A DNA stretch of 64,000 bases from an uncultured Faecalibacterium sp. (GCA_900539945.1 UQDV01000009.1:1-64000); one strand, 5' to 3'. Shown: positions 49,718-59,684, counted from the first letter of the stretch. A program made the numbers and translations. Notes: generated by a model from the letters alone, not told the origin.

Positions 49718-50215
49718 ATGAGTGAAAATAATCTGACCCATTTTGATGCCGCCGGAAATGCCGTGATGGTGGATGTGAGCGGCAAACCGGTCACCGCCCG
49801 GGAGGCTACGGCCCGGGGCACCCTTACCATGAACGCCGAAGCCTTTGCCGCCGTGCAGAGCGGCACGGTGAAAAAGGGCGACGTGCTGGGCGTGGCCCGC
49901 ATCGCCGGCATTATGGCCGCCAAACGCACCAGCGAGCTGATCCCGCTGTGCCATCCCCTGCCGCTGACCAAGGTACACGTGGATTTTGAACTGCTGCCCG
50001 AACAGCAGGCCGTGGAAGCCCGCTGCACGGTCAAAACCAGCGGCGTCACCGGCGTGGAGATGGAAGCCCTGACCGGCGTTTCCACAGCCCTGCTGACCAT
50101 CTACGACATGTGCAAAGCTGTGGACAAGGGCATGGAGCTGAGCGGCATCCATCTGGTGGAAAAGACCGGCGGCAAGAGCGGCCATTACATCCGGTCGGAG
50201 GGCGGCTATGTTTGA
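49718..50215 (+). CDS. moaC: Cyclic pyranopterin monophosphate synthase
   Basis: 165 residues. MoaC converts the MoaA product into cyclic pyranopterin monophosphate. Motifs: [34 protein letters not shown] and CHPLPLTKV, then [21 protein letters not shown] slightly shortened C-terminus ends GGKSGHYIR. The gene overlaps moaA by 8 bases. Confidence 0.96.
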   Translation: MSENNLTHFDAAGNAVMVDVSGKPVTAREATARGTLTMNAEAFAAVQSGTVKKGDVLGVARIAGIMAAKRTSELIPLCHPLPLTKVHVDFELLPEQQAVEARCTVKTSGVTGVEMEALTGVSTALLTIYDMCKAVDKGMELSGIHLVEKTGGKSGHYIRSEGGYV

Positions 50216-51176
50216 TTCCTGCCGCCGGGATATCCACTACCTGCGCCTGTCGGTCACCGACCGCTGCAACCTGCGCTGCCGGTACTGTATGCCGGACGGC
50301 GCAAAAATACCGGAGCACGAAGAAGTGCTGACCCATGAAGAATTTCTGCGTCTGGCCGCGCTGTTTGCGCAGTGCGGCATCGACACGGTGCGGGTGACCG
50401 GTGGTGAACCGTTGGTGCGCAAGAGTGTGGCACAGCTGGTGGCCGGGCTGAAAGCAACGCCCGGCATCCGTCATGTCAGCATGACCACCAACGGCACTCT
50501 GCTGGCGCAGCAGCTGCCCGCTTTACTGGACGCGGGCCTTGACAGCGTGAACATCAGTCTGGACACGCTGGACCCGGCGGTGTTCCGGCACATCACCGCC
50601 CGGGACGAATTCGCCGCCGTGCAGGCGGGCCTGCGCGCCGCATTGGAAAGTCCCCTGCCGGTCAAGCTCAACTGTGTGCCGCAAGTGGGCGTCAACGAGG
50701 GCGAACTGGAGGCGATTGCAGCGCTGGCCCGGGACAACGATCTGCAGGTGCGGTTCATTGAGATGATGCCCATCGGCTACGGCGCGGCCATGCCCTGCGT
50801 CTCCGGCCCGGAGCTGCGGGCGCGGTTTGCCAACCGCTGGCCGGAACTGCATCCTGTGGAAGGCACCACCTTTGGCAATGGCCCTGCCGTCTATTATACC
50901 GTGCCCGGCTGGAAGGGCAGCATTGGCTTCATTGCCGCCGTGCACGGCAAATTCTGCGTCTCCTGCAACCGGGTGCGGCTGACGAGTCAGGGCTTTCTGC
51001 GTCCCTGCCTTGCCAGCGAGACCGGGTGTGACCTGCGTGCCCTGCTGCGCGGCGGGGCCGACGACGCCCGGCTGCGGACGGCCATCCGGGAGACCATCTG
51101 GTCCAAACCCCGGGAGCATCATTTTGAGGACCGGTGCATGCCCGCGACACGCAGCATGTACCGCATCGGAGGATAA
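50208..51176 (+). CDS. moaA: GTP 3',8-cyclase MoaA
   Basis: 322 residues, radical SAM enzyme starting molybdopterin synthesis from GTP. The first iron-sulfur motif is [12 protein letters not shown], followed by [12 protein letters not shown]. The second cluster site is [20 protein letters not shown]. It starts inside moaC, so the two are coupled. No moaD/moaE (molybdopterin synthase) genes are nearby. Confidence 0.96.
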   Translation: MFDSCRRDIHYLRLSVTDRCNLRCRYCMPDGAKIPEHEEVLTHEEFLRLAALFAQCGIDTVRVTGGEPLVRKSVAQLVAGLKATPGIRHVSMTTNGTLLAQQLPALLDAGLDSVNISLDTLDPAVFRHITARDEFAAVQAGLRAALESPLPVKLNCVPQVGVNEGELEAIAALARDNDLQVRFIEMMPIGYGAAMPCVSGPELRARFANRWPELHPVEGTTFGNGPAVYYTVPGWKGSIGFIAAVHGKFCVSCNRVRLTSQGFLRPCLASETGCDLRALLRGGADDARLRTAIRETIWSKPREHHFEDRCMPATRSMYRIGG

Positions 51177-51182
51177 TATTTT

Positions 51183-52115
51183 ATGGGTAAAATTCTGGCC
51201 ATCTGCACAAGCCCCCGGCGCGGCACCGTCAAGACCGCGGTGCCCAGCGCCGTGCTCACCCCGGAATGGGGCATCGTGGGCGACGCCCACGGCGGCAATT
51301 GGCACCGCCAGGTCAGTATGTTGAGCGCTGAAAAGATCGAAGCCTTCCGCAAAAAGGTCTGGGTGGACTACGGTGCCTTTGGCGAAAATCTGGTCGTCGA
51401 AGGGTTTGATTTCCGCACCCTTCCGGTCACCAGCCGGTTTGCCATCGGAGACGTGGTACTGGAGATGACCCAGATCGGCAAGGAATGCCACAACGACTGT
51501 GTCATCAAGCAGCAGACCGGCGAATGCATCATGCCGCGGGAGGGCGTGTTTGCCCGGGTAATTGCCGGCGGCGAGATCCGTGTGGGCGACGAAGTGACCC
51601 TGCTGCCCCCGCCGGAGAATCCGCCCCTGCGGGCTGCCGTCATTACCCTTTCTGACAAGGGCAGCCGCGGTGAACGAGAGGACAAAAGTGGCCCGCTCAT
51701 CGTCAAAATGCTCGCCGCCGCAGGCTACAAAGTGGAAGAGACACTGCTTCTGCCCGACGAGGCAGCTGCCCTGAAAGCCCAGCTCATCCGGCTGGCCGAC
51801 GGCCGTCAGGTCAACCTGATCCTCACCACCGGCGGCACCGGCTTTTCGCCCCGGGATATCACCCCGGAGGCCACCCTTGCCGTGGCCGACCGCAACGCGC
51901 CCGGCATCGCCGAGGCCATGCGGTACCACAGCCTGAGCATCACCCCGCGCGGGATGCTCAGCCGTGCAGCCAGTGTCCTCCGCGGCAAAACGCTCATCGT
52001 CAACCTGCCGGGCAGCCCCAAAGCTGTGCAGGAAAATCTGGAGTACATCCTGTCCAGTCTGGAACATGGGTTGCGCATCGCCGCCGGTCTGGACGGTGAA
52101 TGTGCACGCCATTGA
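51183..52115 (+). CDS. MOSC domain-MogA/MoaB fusion protein
   Basis: 310 residues. Residues 1-145 are a MOSC domain (GIVGDAHGGNWHRQVSMLS and the conserved Cys in GKECHNDC). Residues 150-310 are a MogA/MoaB molybdopterin adenylyltransferase domain (ITLSDKGSRGEREDKSG, then LTTGGTGFSPRDITPEAT). MogA-type domains adenylate molybdopterin before metal insertion. The fusion is common in Clostridia. It begins 6 bases after moaA and closes the operon. Confidence 0.93.
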   Translation: MGKILAICTSPRRGTVKTAVPSAVLTPEWGIVGDAHGGNWHRQVSMLSAEKIEAFRKKVWVDYGAFGENLVVEGFDFRTLPVTSRFAIGDVVLEMTQIGKECHNDCVIKQQTGECIMPREGVFARVIAGGEIRVGDEVTLLPPPENPPLRAAVITLSDKGSRGEREDKSGPLIVKMLAAAGYKVEETLLLPDEAAALKAQLIRLADGRQVNLILTTGGTGFSPRDITPEATLAVADRNAPGIAEAMRYHSLSITPRGMLSRAASVLRGKTLIVNLPGSPKAVQENLEYILSSLEHGLRIAAGLDGECARH

Positions 52116-52181
52116 CTTTTCAAAAAAGCAATACTATGCATCGGTCATCCCTCAATTTTGACCGATGTGCGCAGAAATTTT

Positions 52182-52225
52182 GGCCGGTTTTCCGCTTGAC
52201 GGACCGGCCTGTTTTTTTGTATTCT
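52182..52225 (+). promoter_or_regulatory. Overlapping terminator and modA promoter
   Basis: GGCCGGT pairs with ACCGGCC and is followed by a T run, a terminator for the moa operon. The loop and downstream sequence hold TTGACG (52196) and TATTCT (52220), 18 bases apart, a promoter for modA. A second hairpin (ATCGGTCA...TGACCGAT, 52141-52167) lies just upstream. The whole arrangement is duplicated before the modA relic at 57081. Confidence 0.7.
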
Positions 52226-52317
52226 ATTCCTTGGAATTCTTTTATCCCGGTGGGCGGCACCGCATCCTGTACCGTATCGTGCAAAATCATTTCTTTCAAA
52301 GAACAGGAGAATAAGCC

Positions 52318-53199
52318 ATGAACCTGAACAAGATTTCCCGCCGGAACTTTCTGTGTGCGGTCGGTCTGACCACCGCCGCTGCCCTGACTGCCTGCGGCAG
52401 CTCCGCTTCCAGCGCGGCCGCATCCTCTACCGCCGCTTCCTCCGGAGCCGCTGCAGAACCGGTGGAGCTCATCGTCTTTGCCGCCGCCTCCCTCACTGAG
52501 ACCCTGACCGCCATCGGCGAAACGTACCCGGCAGAGAACCCGGGCGTGACCTTCCGGTTCAACTTTGATTCCTCCGGCACCCTCAAGACCCAGATCCAGG
52601 AAGGTGCCGACTGCGACGTGTTCATTTCGGCCGGTCAAAAGCAGATGAACCAGCTGGACAGCACCGATTCTGCGGATGTAAACACCGAAGGGCTGGACTT
52701 TGTGGACAGCGACAGCCGCGTGGACCTGCTGGAAAACAAAGTGGTGCTCTGCGTGCCGGAGGGCAGCGACAAGGGCATCGACAGCTTTGACGCCCTGGCC
52801 GAGCACCTGAAGGCCGAGGACATCCTCTTCTGCATGGGCAACAGTGATGTGCCGGTGGGCCAGTACACCCAGAAAATTCTGGCCTATTATGATCTGGACG
52901 AGGCCGCTCTGGCTGCCGCCGGGGTCATCACCTACGGTTCCAATGTCAAGGAGGTGACCACCCAGGTCACTGAGGGCAGCGTGGATGCCGGTGTAGTCTA
53001 CTGCACCGACGCCTACAGCGCCGGTCTGACCCCGGTGGACGAGGCCACCAAGGAGATGTGCGGTCAGGTCATCTACCCTGCCGCCGTGATGAAAGCCGCT
53101 CCCAATGCCGACGCCGCCAAGGCTTTCCTCGCCTATCTGCAGACCGAAGAGGCCACGACGGTGTTCGAGGGCGTCGGTTTCAGCGCTGTGGCGCAGTAA
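52318..53199 (+). CDS. modA: Molybdate ABC transporter substrate-binding lipoprotein
   Basis: 293 residues. A twin-arginine-like motif (KISRRNFLCAVG) and a lipobox (LTACGSS) precede the ModA fold: IVFAAASLTETLTAIGETY, FDSSGTLKTQIQEGADCDVF and DAGVVYCTDAY. It would be lipid-anchored outside and deliver molybdate or tungstate. AGGAG lies before the ATG. The permease and ATPase genes are 4 kb downstream, separated by an AraC gene, glgP and relics, so this copy is not in an operon with them. Confidence 0.94.
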   Translation: MNLNKISRRNFLCAVGLTTAAALTACGSSASSAAASSTAASSGAAAEPVELIVFAAASLTETLTAIGETYPAENPGVTFRFNFDSSGTLKTQIQEGADCDVFISAGQKQMNQLDSTDSADVNTEGLDFVDSDSRVDLLENKVVLCVPEGSDKGIDSFDALAEHLKAEDILFCMGNSDVPVGQYTQKILAYYDLDEAALAAAGVITYGSNVKEVTTQVTEGSVDAGVVYCTDAYSAGLTPVDEATKEMCGQVIYPAAVMKAAPNADAAKAFLAYLQTEEATTVFEGVGFSAVAQ

Positions 53200-53375
53200 A
53201 ACGGTGCAGATCGGAAACAAATCCAGTATACCCGGCGCATTCCTGCAAATCAACCGTGCTTTTGTAAAATCCTGTAAAGTTCCCCGCGCAGGTCATTCCA
53301 ACTTTGTCTGGCCCCATTCTACAAAATACGGTGTCCCATAAATATCTCTTTCACGCATTTTCCGGGACAAATGCA

Positions 53376-54233
53376 CTATTTTTTGCGGTGTTCCCGCGGG
53401 GTCAGGCCAAAGTGCGCCTTGAATGCCCGGTTGAAATAGGAGAGGTTCTCGAACCCGCAGCGGGAAGCAATGCTCAGCACCGTGTCATCCGTTGTGTGCA
53501 GGGCTTCGGCAGCGGCATTGAGCCGGTATTCCTTGAGAAAAGCAATGAAGCTCTGCCCGGTCATCTGCCGGAACCACCGCATAAAATGGCTCTCGCTGCA
53601 AGGCACCAGCTGTGCTGCATCGGAGATATGCATCTCTTCGCCATAATGGTCCGCCACCCATTGCAAAATCTTTTTCAATCGCCGGGAGTCGGCGGTCTCC
53701 ATCGGCGGCAGGTTCTTCCCCTGTGCAATGAGCAGCGCCAGAAAGCGCAGCAATGCCCCTTTGATAAACAGCTCATAGCCCGGCTCCTTGGCACGGTTCA
53801 CATCCTCGGTCTCCCGCAGGCAGGCGGCGGCACGAGCATAACATGGCTCGTCCGGGGTCAGGCGCTGGGTCAGCGACAGCCGCCCACTTTGCAGCGGCAA
53901 CAGGTATTTTTCGGCACAGAGGTCCCCCGCGCCGCCCAGCAGTTCCAAATCAAAGATGATGTTCTCATATTCCATGGAACAGCCCTCCTTCTGCCGCAGG
54001 GCATGGAGTGTCCCCGGCGAAAAGACAAAGATATCCCCTGTATGCGCCGGATAGGCCGCTGTGCCCATCTGCACAAGGCCGCTGCCGCGCTTGACAAAGA
54101 CCAGCTCCATGCTGTCCTGCCAGTGCAGTGCCACCTGCGGGAAGTCCCCCGGGATGGTGCAGGGATAGATGTTGAATGGAAAACGCACGGCACCGTGTTG
54201 CTTTGTTTCCTGCAAAAAAGATGGATTTCCCAT
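53376..54233 (-). CDS. AraC-family transcriptional regulator
   Basis: 285 residues from the ATG at 54233, with AGGAGG before it. The N-terminal half is a cupin-like sensor (ELVFVKRGSGLVQMG, HTGDIFVFSPGTLHAL). The C-terminal half has the two AraC helices (ISDAAQLVPCSESHFMRWF and IASRCGFENLSYFNRAFK, ending GLTPREH). It is divergent from glgP over 130 bases, so it is a candidate regulator of glycogen or maltodextrin phosphorolysis. Confidence 0.92.
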   Translation of the reverse strand: MGNPSFLQETKQHGAVRFPFNIYPCTIPGDFPQVALHWQDSMELVFVKRGSGLVQMGTAAYPAHTGDIFVFSPGTLHALRQKEGCSMEYENIIFDLELLGGAGDLCAEKYLLPLQSGRLSLTQRLTPDEPCYARAAACLRETEDVNRAKEPGYELFIKGALLRFLALLIAQGKNLPPMETADSRRLKKILQWVADHYGEEMHISDAAQLVPCSESHFMRWFRQMTGQSFIAFLKEYRLNAAAEALHTTDDTVLSIASRCGFENLSYFNRAFKAHFGLTPREHRKK

Positions 54234-54363
54234 GTCTGTTTCCTCCTGATGATAGGATTGTATCACAATTTGCACTGTTTAGGCAAGATTTTGCACGTTT
54301 TGTGTGGTATATCTTGAGACACAGATGTCAAACCTGCTTTCCGTATCAAAGGAGGATCCTGTT

Positions 54364-56625
54364 ATGAACTTTACTGAAACCTTACAAAGCCTTACCGGCA
54401 AACCTCTTTCTGCCTGCACGAATCAGGAACTGTATCTTGCCCTGCTGGAACTTGTCCGGCGCAAGAGTGCTGACCGTGTGCAGCCGGTGACCGGCCGTAA
54501 GCTCTATTATATCAGTGCCGAATTTCTCATCGGCAAGCTGCTGTCCAACAACCTCATCAATCTGGGTTTGTACGACGAAGCCCGCGACGCGCTGGCTGCT
54601 GCCGGGAAGAGCCTTGCAGACATTGAAGAAGTGGAGCCGGAGCCGTCTCTCGGCAACGGCGGTCTGGGCCGTCTGGCCGCCTGCTTCCTTGACTCGCTGG
54701 CCACGCTGAACCTGCCCGGCGACGGTGTAGGTCTGCGGTATCACTTTGGCCTGTTCCGGCAGTCTTTTGAGAACGGCGTCCAGAATGAGAAGCCCGACCC
54801 GTGGCTCACCGCCCACAGCTGGGCCGAAAAGACCGATATCACCTATCCGGTCCAGCTGGCCGGCAAGGAATACACCGCCCGCCTGTACAAGCTGGCCGTC
54901 ACCGGTTACGAGGGCCGCACCAATACCCTGAACCTGTTCGACCTCGACACCATCGACGAGAGCATCGTCCACGACGGCATCGAATTTGACAAGACTGCCA
55001 TTGACAAGAACCTGACCTTGTTCCTCTACCCGGACGATTCCGACGAAGCAGGCCGCCGTCTGCGGGTCTACCAGCAGTATCTGATGGTCTCTGCCGGTGC
55101 CCAGCTTATTCTGGCCGAGTGCGCCGCCCGGGGCTGCAACTACCACAACCTGGCCGATTATGCCGCCATCCAGATCAACGACACCCACCCCAGCATGGTC
55201 ATCCCGGAGCTGATCCGTCTGCTGGGTGAAAAAGGCATTGATTTTGACGAAGCCGTAGAGATCGTTACCAAGACCTGCGCCTACACCAACCACACCATTC
55301 TGGCCGAAGCACTGGAAAAGTGGCCCCGTTCCTATCTGGATGCCGTGGTGCCCCAGCTGATGCCCATCATTGAGAAGCTGGATGCACTGGCCCGCACCCG
55401 CACCGAGGACGAAGGTCTTGCTATCATCGACAAGGACGACCGGGTGCACATGGCACACATGGATATCCACTTCACCCACTCCACCAACGGTGTGGCCGCC
55501 CTGCACACCGAGATTTTGAAAAACTCCGAGCTGCACGGTTTTTACGAGCTGTACCCGGAAAAATTCAACAACAAGACCAACGGCATCACCTTCCGCCGCT
55601 GGCTGCTGGAATGCGACCCGGCCCTGACCGCTGAGTTGGAACAGCACATCGGCTCCGGCTTCCGCAAGGATGCCGCCGAACTGGAAAAGCTGCTGGCCTT
55701 TGCGGAGGACGAGACGGTGCTGAACGAGCTGACCGCCGTGAAGAAGGCCAACAAACAGGCCCTTGCCGACTGGCTGCTGCATACGCAGAATGTCACTGTA
55801 AACACCGATGCCGTGTTTGATATCCAGTCCAAACGTCTGCATGAGTACAAGCGTCAGCAGCTCAACCTGCTCTATCTCATCCACCAGTATCACGAGATCA
55901 AGGCAGGCCATCTGCCCGCGGTGCCGCTGGTAAGCATCTTTGGTGCCAAGGCTGCGCCTGCCTACACGATCGCAAAGGACATCATCCACGCCCTGCTGAC
56001 CCTTTCCAAGGTCATTGCGGCAGACCCGGAAGTGTCCAAGTGGTTACAGGTCGTGTTCATCGAGAACTACAACGTCACCGCTGCTGAAAAGCTGATCCCG
56101 GCCTGCGACCTGTCCGAGCAGATCAGCCTTGCCTCCAAGGAGGCTTCCGGCACCGGCAACATGAAGTTTATGTTGAACGGTGCGCTGACCCTCGGCACCA
56201 TGGACGGTGCCAACGTGGAGATCTGCCAGCAGGTGGGCGAAGAGAACATCTATATCTTCGGCCAGACTTCCGATCAGGTCATCCACCGCTACGCCGCCGG
56301 GGATTACTGCGCGGCTCAGTGGTATGAGGGCGATGCCAACATCCGCCGTGCCATCGACTTCTTGACTGGGCCGGAGATGCTGGCCGCAGGCCACGCCGAG
56401 AACCTGACCCGCCTGCACGACGAGCTCGTCCACAAGGACTGGTTCCAGACCCTGCCGGACTTCAACGCCTATGTGGTACGCAAGGGGCAGGCCCTGAACG
56501 ATTACGCCTGCGACCCGCTGGGCTGGCGCAAAAAGTGCCTGGTGAACATCGCCAAGGCAGGCTTCTTCTCCAGTGACCGCACCATTGGCGAATACGACCG
56601 CGACATCTGGCATCTGGGGCAGTAA
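54364..56625 (+). CDS. glgP: Glycogen/maltodextrin phosphorylase
   Basis: 753 residues. It releases glucose-1-phosphate from alpha-1,4-glucans. The pyridoxal-phosphate site is [36 protein letters not shown] and the [17 protein letters not shown] motif are also typical. The start at 54364 has AAAGGAGG upstream; an open frame 20 codons longer lacks a site. Its product can feed GalU or glycolysis, and its substrate may come from the two 4-alpha-glucanotransferases in this window. Confidence 0.96.
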   Translation: MNFTETLQSLTGKPLSACTNQELYLALLELVRRKSADRVQPVTGRKLYYISAEFLIGKLLSNNLINLGLYDEARDALAAAGKSLADIEEVEPEPSLGNGGLGRLAACFLDSLATLNLPGDGVGLRYHFGLFRQSFENGVQNEKPDPWLTAHSWAEKTDITYPVQLAGKEYTARLYKLAVTGYEGRTNTLNLFDLDTIDESIVHDGIEFDKTAIDKNLTLFLYPDDSDEAGRRLRVYQQYLMVSAGAQLILAECAARGCNYHNLADYAAIQINDTHPSMVIPELIRLLGEKGIDFDEAVEIVTKTCAYTNHTILAEALEKWPRSYLDAVVPQLMPIIEKLDALARTRTEDEGLAIIDKDDRVHMAHMDIHFTHSTNGVAALHTEILKNSELHGFYELYPEKFNNKTNGITFRRWLLECDPALTAELEQHIGSGFRKDAAELEKLLAFAEDETVLNELTAVKKANKQALADWLLHTQNVTVNTDAVFDIQSKRLHEYKRQQLNLLYLIHQYHEIKAGHLPAVPLVSIFGAKAAPAYTIAKDIIHALLTLSKVIAADPEVSKWLQVVFIENYNVTAAEKLIPACDLSEQISLASKEASGTGNMKFMLNGALTLGTMDGANVEICQQVGEENIYIFGQTSDQVIHRYAAGDYCAAQWYEGDANIRRAIDFLTGPEMLAAGHAENLTRLHDELVHKDWFQTLPDFNAYVVRKGQALNDYACDPLGWRKKCLVNIAKAGFFSSDRTIGEYDRDIWHLGQ

Positions 56626-56661
56626 CCATTATTTCTTAGCGTTTCACGATCCTTTTCTCAG

Positions 56662-56712
56662 CCTCTTTGCTTTCCCGACAGGTTCTGCCGGGCGGCAAAG
56701 AGGTCTTTTTTT
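56662..56712 (+). terminator. glgP terminator
   Basis: CCTCTTTGC pairs with GCAAAGAGG, with CCCG...CGGG inside and a T run after. Confidence 0.85.
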
Positions 56713-56846
56713 GCCCGTCCGACCGTTTCTTTACAAATGCAACTTGAAGCACGCTTATAGACGTGTTATACTAAAAATACATTTTCAGCAAAGAAATTTT
56801 GCAGCACACTTTACAAACTTGTGGCATAAAAGAGAGGAATCCGCCC

Positions 56847-57055
56847 ATGATGGAAGAGAATATTTTCAGAGCGGAGTGCAAGCCCCTGACGCTGGACGAT
56901 TACCTGTGCTATGACGTTGCAAGCCGCGGCAACCTTACCATCTGACCTGGCAGGCCAAGCAGGTGGCCAAGGGCGATTATACCCAGACCGTTTCCTATCT
57001 GGGCGAGTTCTCCAAGGCGTTCAACACAATGACCGCCAGACTGCCGGGAGCCTGT
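56847..57055 (+). pseudogene. Frameshifted relic of a HAMP-linked sensor protein
   Basis: An ATG with AGAGAGGA upstream opens MMEENIFRAECKPLTLDDYL and runs to a TGA at 56943. Just after it, in another frame, comes WQAKQVAKGDYTQTVSYLGE and FSKAFNTMTARL, a strong match to the linker that precedes output domains in diguanylate cyclases and histidine kinases. One missing base near 56935 would restore NLTHLTWQAKQ. The protein then ends abruptly where the duplicated modA leader begins. So this is both frameshifted and truncated. Confidence 0.7.
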
Positions 57056-57080
57056 AAGTTTCACAATTTCGCACCGAGAT

Positions 57081-57218
57081 CTGGCCGGTCTGCCACTTGA
57101 CGGACCGGCCTGTTTTTTGTATCTTATTCTTCGGGATCTTTTTATCCCGGTGGGCGGCACCGCATCCTGTACCGTATTGCACGATCCGCATCCATTTCAA
57201 AAGACAGGAGAACAAACC
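57081..57218 (+). repeat. Second copy of the modA promoter and leader
   Basis: Bases 57081-57218 repeat 52181-52317 with few changes: the GGCCGGT hairpin, TTGACG (57097), a TATCTT box (57114-57126 region) and the leader block TTTATCCCGGTGGGCGGCAC that continues into a GTACCGTAT segment. It sits before the modA relic and modB, so it may be the working promoter of modBC. Confidence 0.8.
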
Positions 57219-57320
57219 ATGAAACAACACAAGATTTCCCGCCGGAACGTTCTTTGCGCAGCCGGTCTGCAGCCCGAAAAATTCTATGAGAGCGTCGGCT
57301 TCAGCGCTGTGGCGCAGTAA
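57219..57320 (+). pseudogene. modA: Internally deleted modA relic
   Basis: A 33-codon frame joins a modA-like signal start (MKQHKISRRNVLCAAGL) directly to a modA end (FYESVGFSAVAQ). The middle 260 or so residues are missing in frame. It keeps an AGGAG site and a stop 9 bases before modB. The ends match the intact modA at 52318 (SRRNFLCAVGL and VGFSAVAQ). It probably marks the original modA position in a modABC operon. Confidence 0.82.
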
Positions 57321-57329
57321 GGACGAGCG

Positions 57330-58001
57330 ATGGACTGGTATCCACTCTGGAACAGCCTGCGCATTGCGCTCATCAGCTGCGCAGCCGTGTTCTTTCTCGG
57401 CATTTTTGCCGCCTATTACATTGCCCGGCTGCCCCGGGCCGTCAAGGGCGTGCTGGACGTGGTGCTCACCCTGCCCATGGTACTGCCGCCCACGGTGGTG
57501 GGTTATTTCCTGCTGCTTCTCTTCGGGGCAAGGCGGCCGCTGGGCATCTTCTTCCTGGAACACTTCGGCGTGAAACTGGTCATGAACTGGTACAGCGCCA
57601 TTTTCGCTTCCATTGTGGTGGCTTTTCCGCTGATGTACCGCACCGCCCGGGGTGCCTTCGAGAGCTTTGACGAAACGTTGGCCTGGTCGGCCCAGACCCT
57701 GGGACAGTCCAACACCTGGATCTTCTGGCGGGTGCGGATGCCTTACTGTCGGCAAGGCATTCTGGCAGGCACCGTGCTGGCCTTTGCCCGTGCCCTGGGC
57801 GAATACGGCGCCACCAGCATGATCGCGGGCTATACCCCCGGCAAGACCGCCACCATTGCCACCACGGTGTATCAGCTCTGGCGCACCAATGACGAAGCCG
57901 GGGCCCTGCGCTGGGTGCTGGTGGACATCGTCATTTCAGCGGTGGTTCTGCTGGCCGTGAACCTGCTGGAAAAGCAGCAGAAAGCAGGTGGACGCGCATG
58001 A
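57330..58001 (+). CDS. modB: Molybdate ABC transporter permease
   Basis: 223 residues with about five membrane helices. The coupling loop that contacts ModC reads FARALGEYGATSMIAG, the classic ModB/CysTW motif. LPMVLPPTVVGYFLLLLFG is also typical. It overlaps modC by 4 bases (ATGA). The site for its ATG is weak; coupling to the short modA relic frame just upstream is possible. Confidence 0.94.
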   Translation: MDWYPLWNSLRIALISCAAVFFLGIFAAYYIARLPRAVKGVLDVVLTLPMVLPPTVVGYFLLLLFGARRPLGIFFLEHFGVKLVMNWYSAIFASIVVAFPLMYRTARGAFESFDETLAWSAQTLGQSNTWIFWRVRMPYCRQGILAGTVLAFARALGEYGATSMIAGYTPGKTATIATTVYQLWRTNDEAGALRWVLVDIVISAVVLLAVNLLEKQQKAGGRA

Positions 58002-59047
58002 GCCTGGAAGTGAACATTGAAAAGAAGCTGGATGGCTTCACCCTGCGGGCTGCCTTTTCTGCCGGAAACACCCCCACTGCCCTGCTGGGCGCTTCCGGCT
58101 GCGGCAAAAGCATGACCCTGCGCTGCATTGCCGGCATCGTGAAGCCGGACAAAGGCCGCATCGTGCTGGACGGGCGGGTACTGTTTGACAGTGAACAGCA
58201 CATCGACCTGCCGCCTCAGCAGCGGGGCGCAGGACTGCTGTTCCAGAATTACGCCCTCTTCCCGAATATGACGGTGGAACAGAACATTCTCTGCGGCCTG
58301 AAAGCCGAAAAAGACCGCGCTGCCCGGCAGGCGCGCTGCGCCGAACTGCTGCGGGCCATGCGGCTGGAGCCGCTGGCAAAGCGGTACCCGGCCCAGCTTT
58401 CCGGCGGGCAGCAGCAGCGCACCGCACTGGCCCGCATCCTTGCCGGGCGGCCGCGCATCCTGATGCTGGACGAGCCCTTCAGCGCGCTGGACAGTTACCT
58501 GCGCGAGGCTGTGGAAAGCGAAGTGGGCAGTCTGCTGGCCGGGTTTGACGGCACCGCGCTTCTGGTCACCCACAACCGGGACGAAGCCTACCGCCTTTGC
58601 CCGGAAATGGTGGTACTGGACAGTGGCCGGGTGCTGCGCTCCGGCCACACCCGGGACGTCTTTGCGGACCCGCGCAGCATCACGGCAGCCCGGCTCACCG
58701 GCTGCAAGAACATTCTGCCCTGCACCCGGCTGGACGCGCACGCGGTGCGTCTGACCGGCTGGGATGTGCCGCTGCAGCTGGCGCTTCCGGTGCCGGAAGG
58801 CTGCACCGCCGTGGGCATCCGCGCACACGACTTTGTGCCCTGCGATGCCGGGGCACCGAACGCCTTACCGGTAGCAGCCCTTTCTTCCAGTGAAAATCCC
58901 TTTGACTGGAACCTCATCTGTACCGCTCCGGACGGTACGGCCCGCCTGTGGTGGAAGGTAAGCAAATCCACCCTTTCCTCCCCCGCTCCGGTGCCGCCGC
59001 ATTTCCTGTGCGCTGCACCGGAAAGTATCATGCCCCTGACCAACTGA
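57998..59047 (+). CDS. modC: Molybdate ABC transporter ATPase
   Basis: 349 residues. Walker A GASGCGKSMT, signature LSGGQQQRTALARIL and Walker B ILMLDEPFSALD are intact, followed by a C-terminal TOBE-like region of about 110 residues that may bind molybdate. The Walker A Ser-Met replaces the more common Ser-Thr. With modB it forms the importer; the working binding protein is the distant modA. Confidence 0.94.
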   Translation: MSLEVNIEKKLDGFTLRAAFSAGNTPTALLGASGCGKSMTLRCIAGIVKPDKGRIVLDGRVLFDSEQHIDLPPQQRGAGLLFQNYALFPNMTVEQNILCGLKAEKDRAARQARCAELLRAMRLEPLAKRYPAQLSGGQQQRTALARILAGRPRILMLDEPFSALDSYLREAVESEVGSLLAGFDGTALLVTHNRDEAYRLCPEMVVLDSGRVLRSGHTRDVFADPRSITAARLTGCKNILPCTRLDAHAVRLTGWDVPLQLALPVPEGCTAVGIRAHDFVPCDAGAPNALPVAALSSSENPFDWNLICTAPDGTARLWWKVSKSTLSSPAPVPPHFLCAAPESIMPLTN

Positions 59048-59078
59048 GCTGCATCTTTGACAAAGCCCCGCCCGGTGC

Positions 59079-59107
59079 TTGTACCGCACCGCAAATTCTG
59101 CTATACT
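59079..59107 (+). promoter_or_regulatory. GNAT gene promoter
   Basis: TTGTAC and TATACT with a 17-base spacer, 59 bases before the ATG at 59166. Confidence 0.65.
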
Positions 59108-59165
59108 AAAAATAGTGCATTTTGCAAAATCAGGGAGCATTGCGGCTCCCATTGGGGATGGGAAC

Positions 59166-59684
59166 ATGAGTGAAATAACGATCCGGCCCATGGTGCCGGA
59201 GGACTGGGACGATGTGGCCCGGATCTATCTGGAAGGCATTGCCACCGAGCACGCCACCTTCCAGACCGACTGTCCGCCCTATGCTGCATGGGACGCCTCC
59301 CACACCAAAGAGTGTCGGCTGGTCATTCTGGCCGACGGTGTGCTGGCCGGGTGGGCTGCCCTGCACCGGGTAGATCCCCGCTGGTGCTACCGGGGCGTGG
59401 CCGAGGTGAGCATTTATGTGGGCGAGCGCTTCCGTGGGAAGGGACTGGGCTCCCAGCTCCTGAACGCTCTGTGCGCTGACGCCGAGAAGGCAGGCTACTG
59501 GACCCTGCAGTCCACCGTGCTGCAGGACAACACGGCCAGCCGCGCCCTGCATACTAAATGCGGGTTCCGTCTGGTAGGGCGGCGGGAGCGCATCGCCCGC
59601 GACTGCCACGGCCGCTGGCTGGACACCTACCTGATGGAGCGCCGTGCTAAAGCCGATGAGCCAGAGGGCATCAAAAAACTGTAA
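59166..59684 (+). CDS. GNAT-family N-acetyltransferase, phosphinothricin acetyltransferase-like
   Basis: 172 residues. IRPMVPEDWDDVARIYLEGI opens the fold; the acetyl-CoA loop is RFRGKGLGSQLLNAL and the end motif is HTKCGFRLVGRRERIA. These features match the Pat/MnaT group that acetylates methionine derivatives or phosphinothricin. The substrate here is unknown. Single gene with promoter and terminator. Confidence 0.88.
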   Translation: MSEITIRPMVPEDWDDVARIYLEGIATEHATFQTDCPPYAAWDASHTKECRLVILADGVLAGWAALHRVDPRWCYRGVAEVSIYVGERFRGKGLGSQLLNALCADAEKAGYWTLQSTVLQDNTASRALHTKCGFRLVGRRERIARDCHGRWLDTYLMERRAKADEPEGIKKL

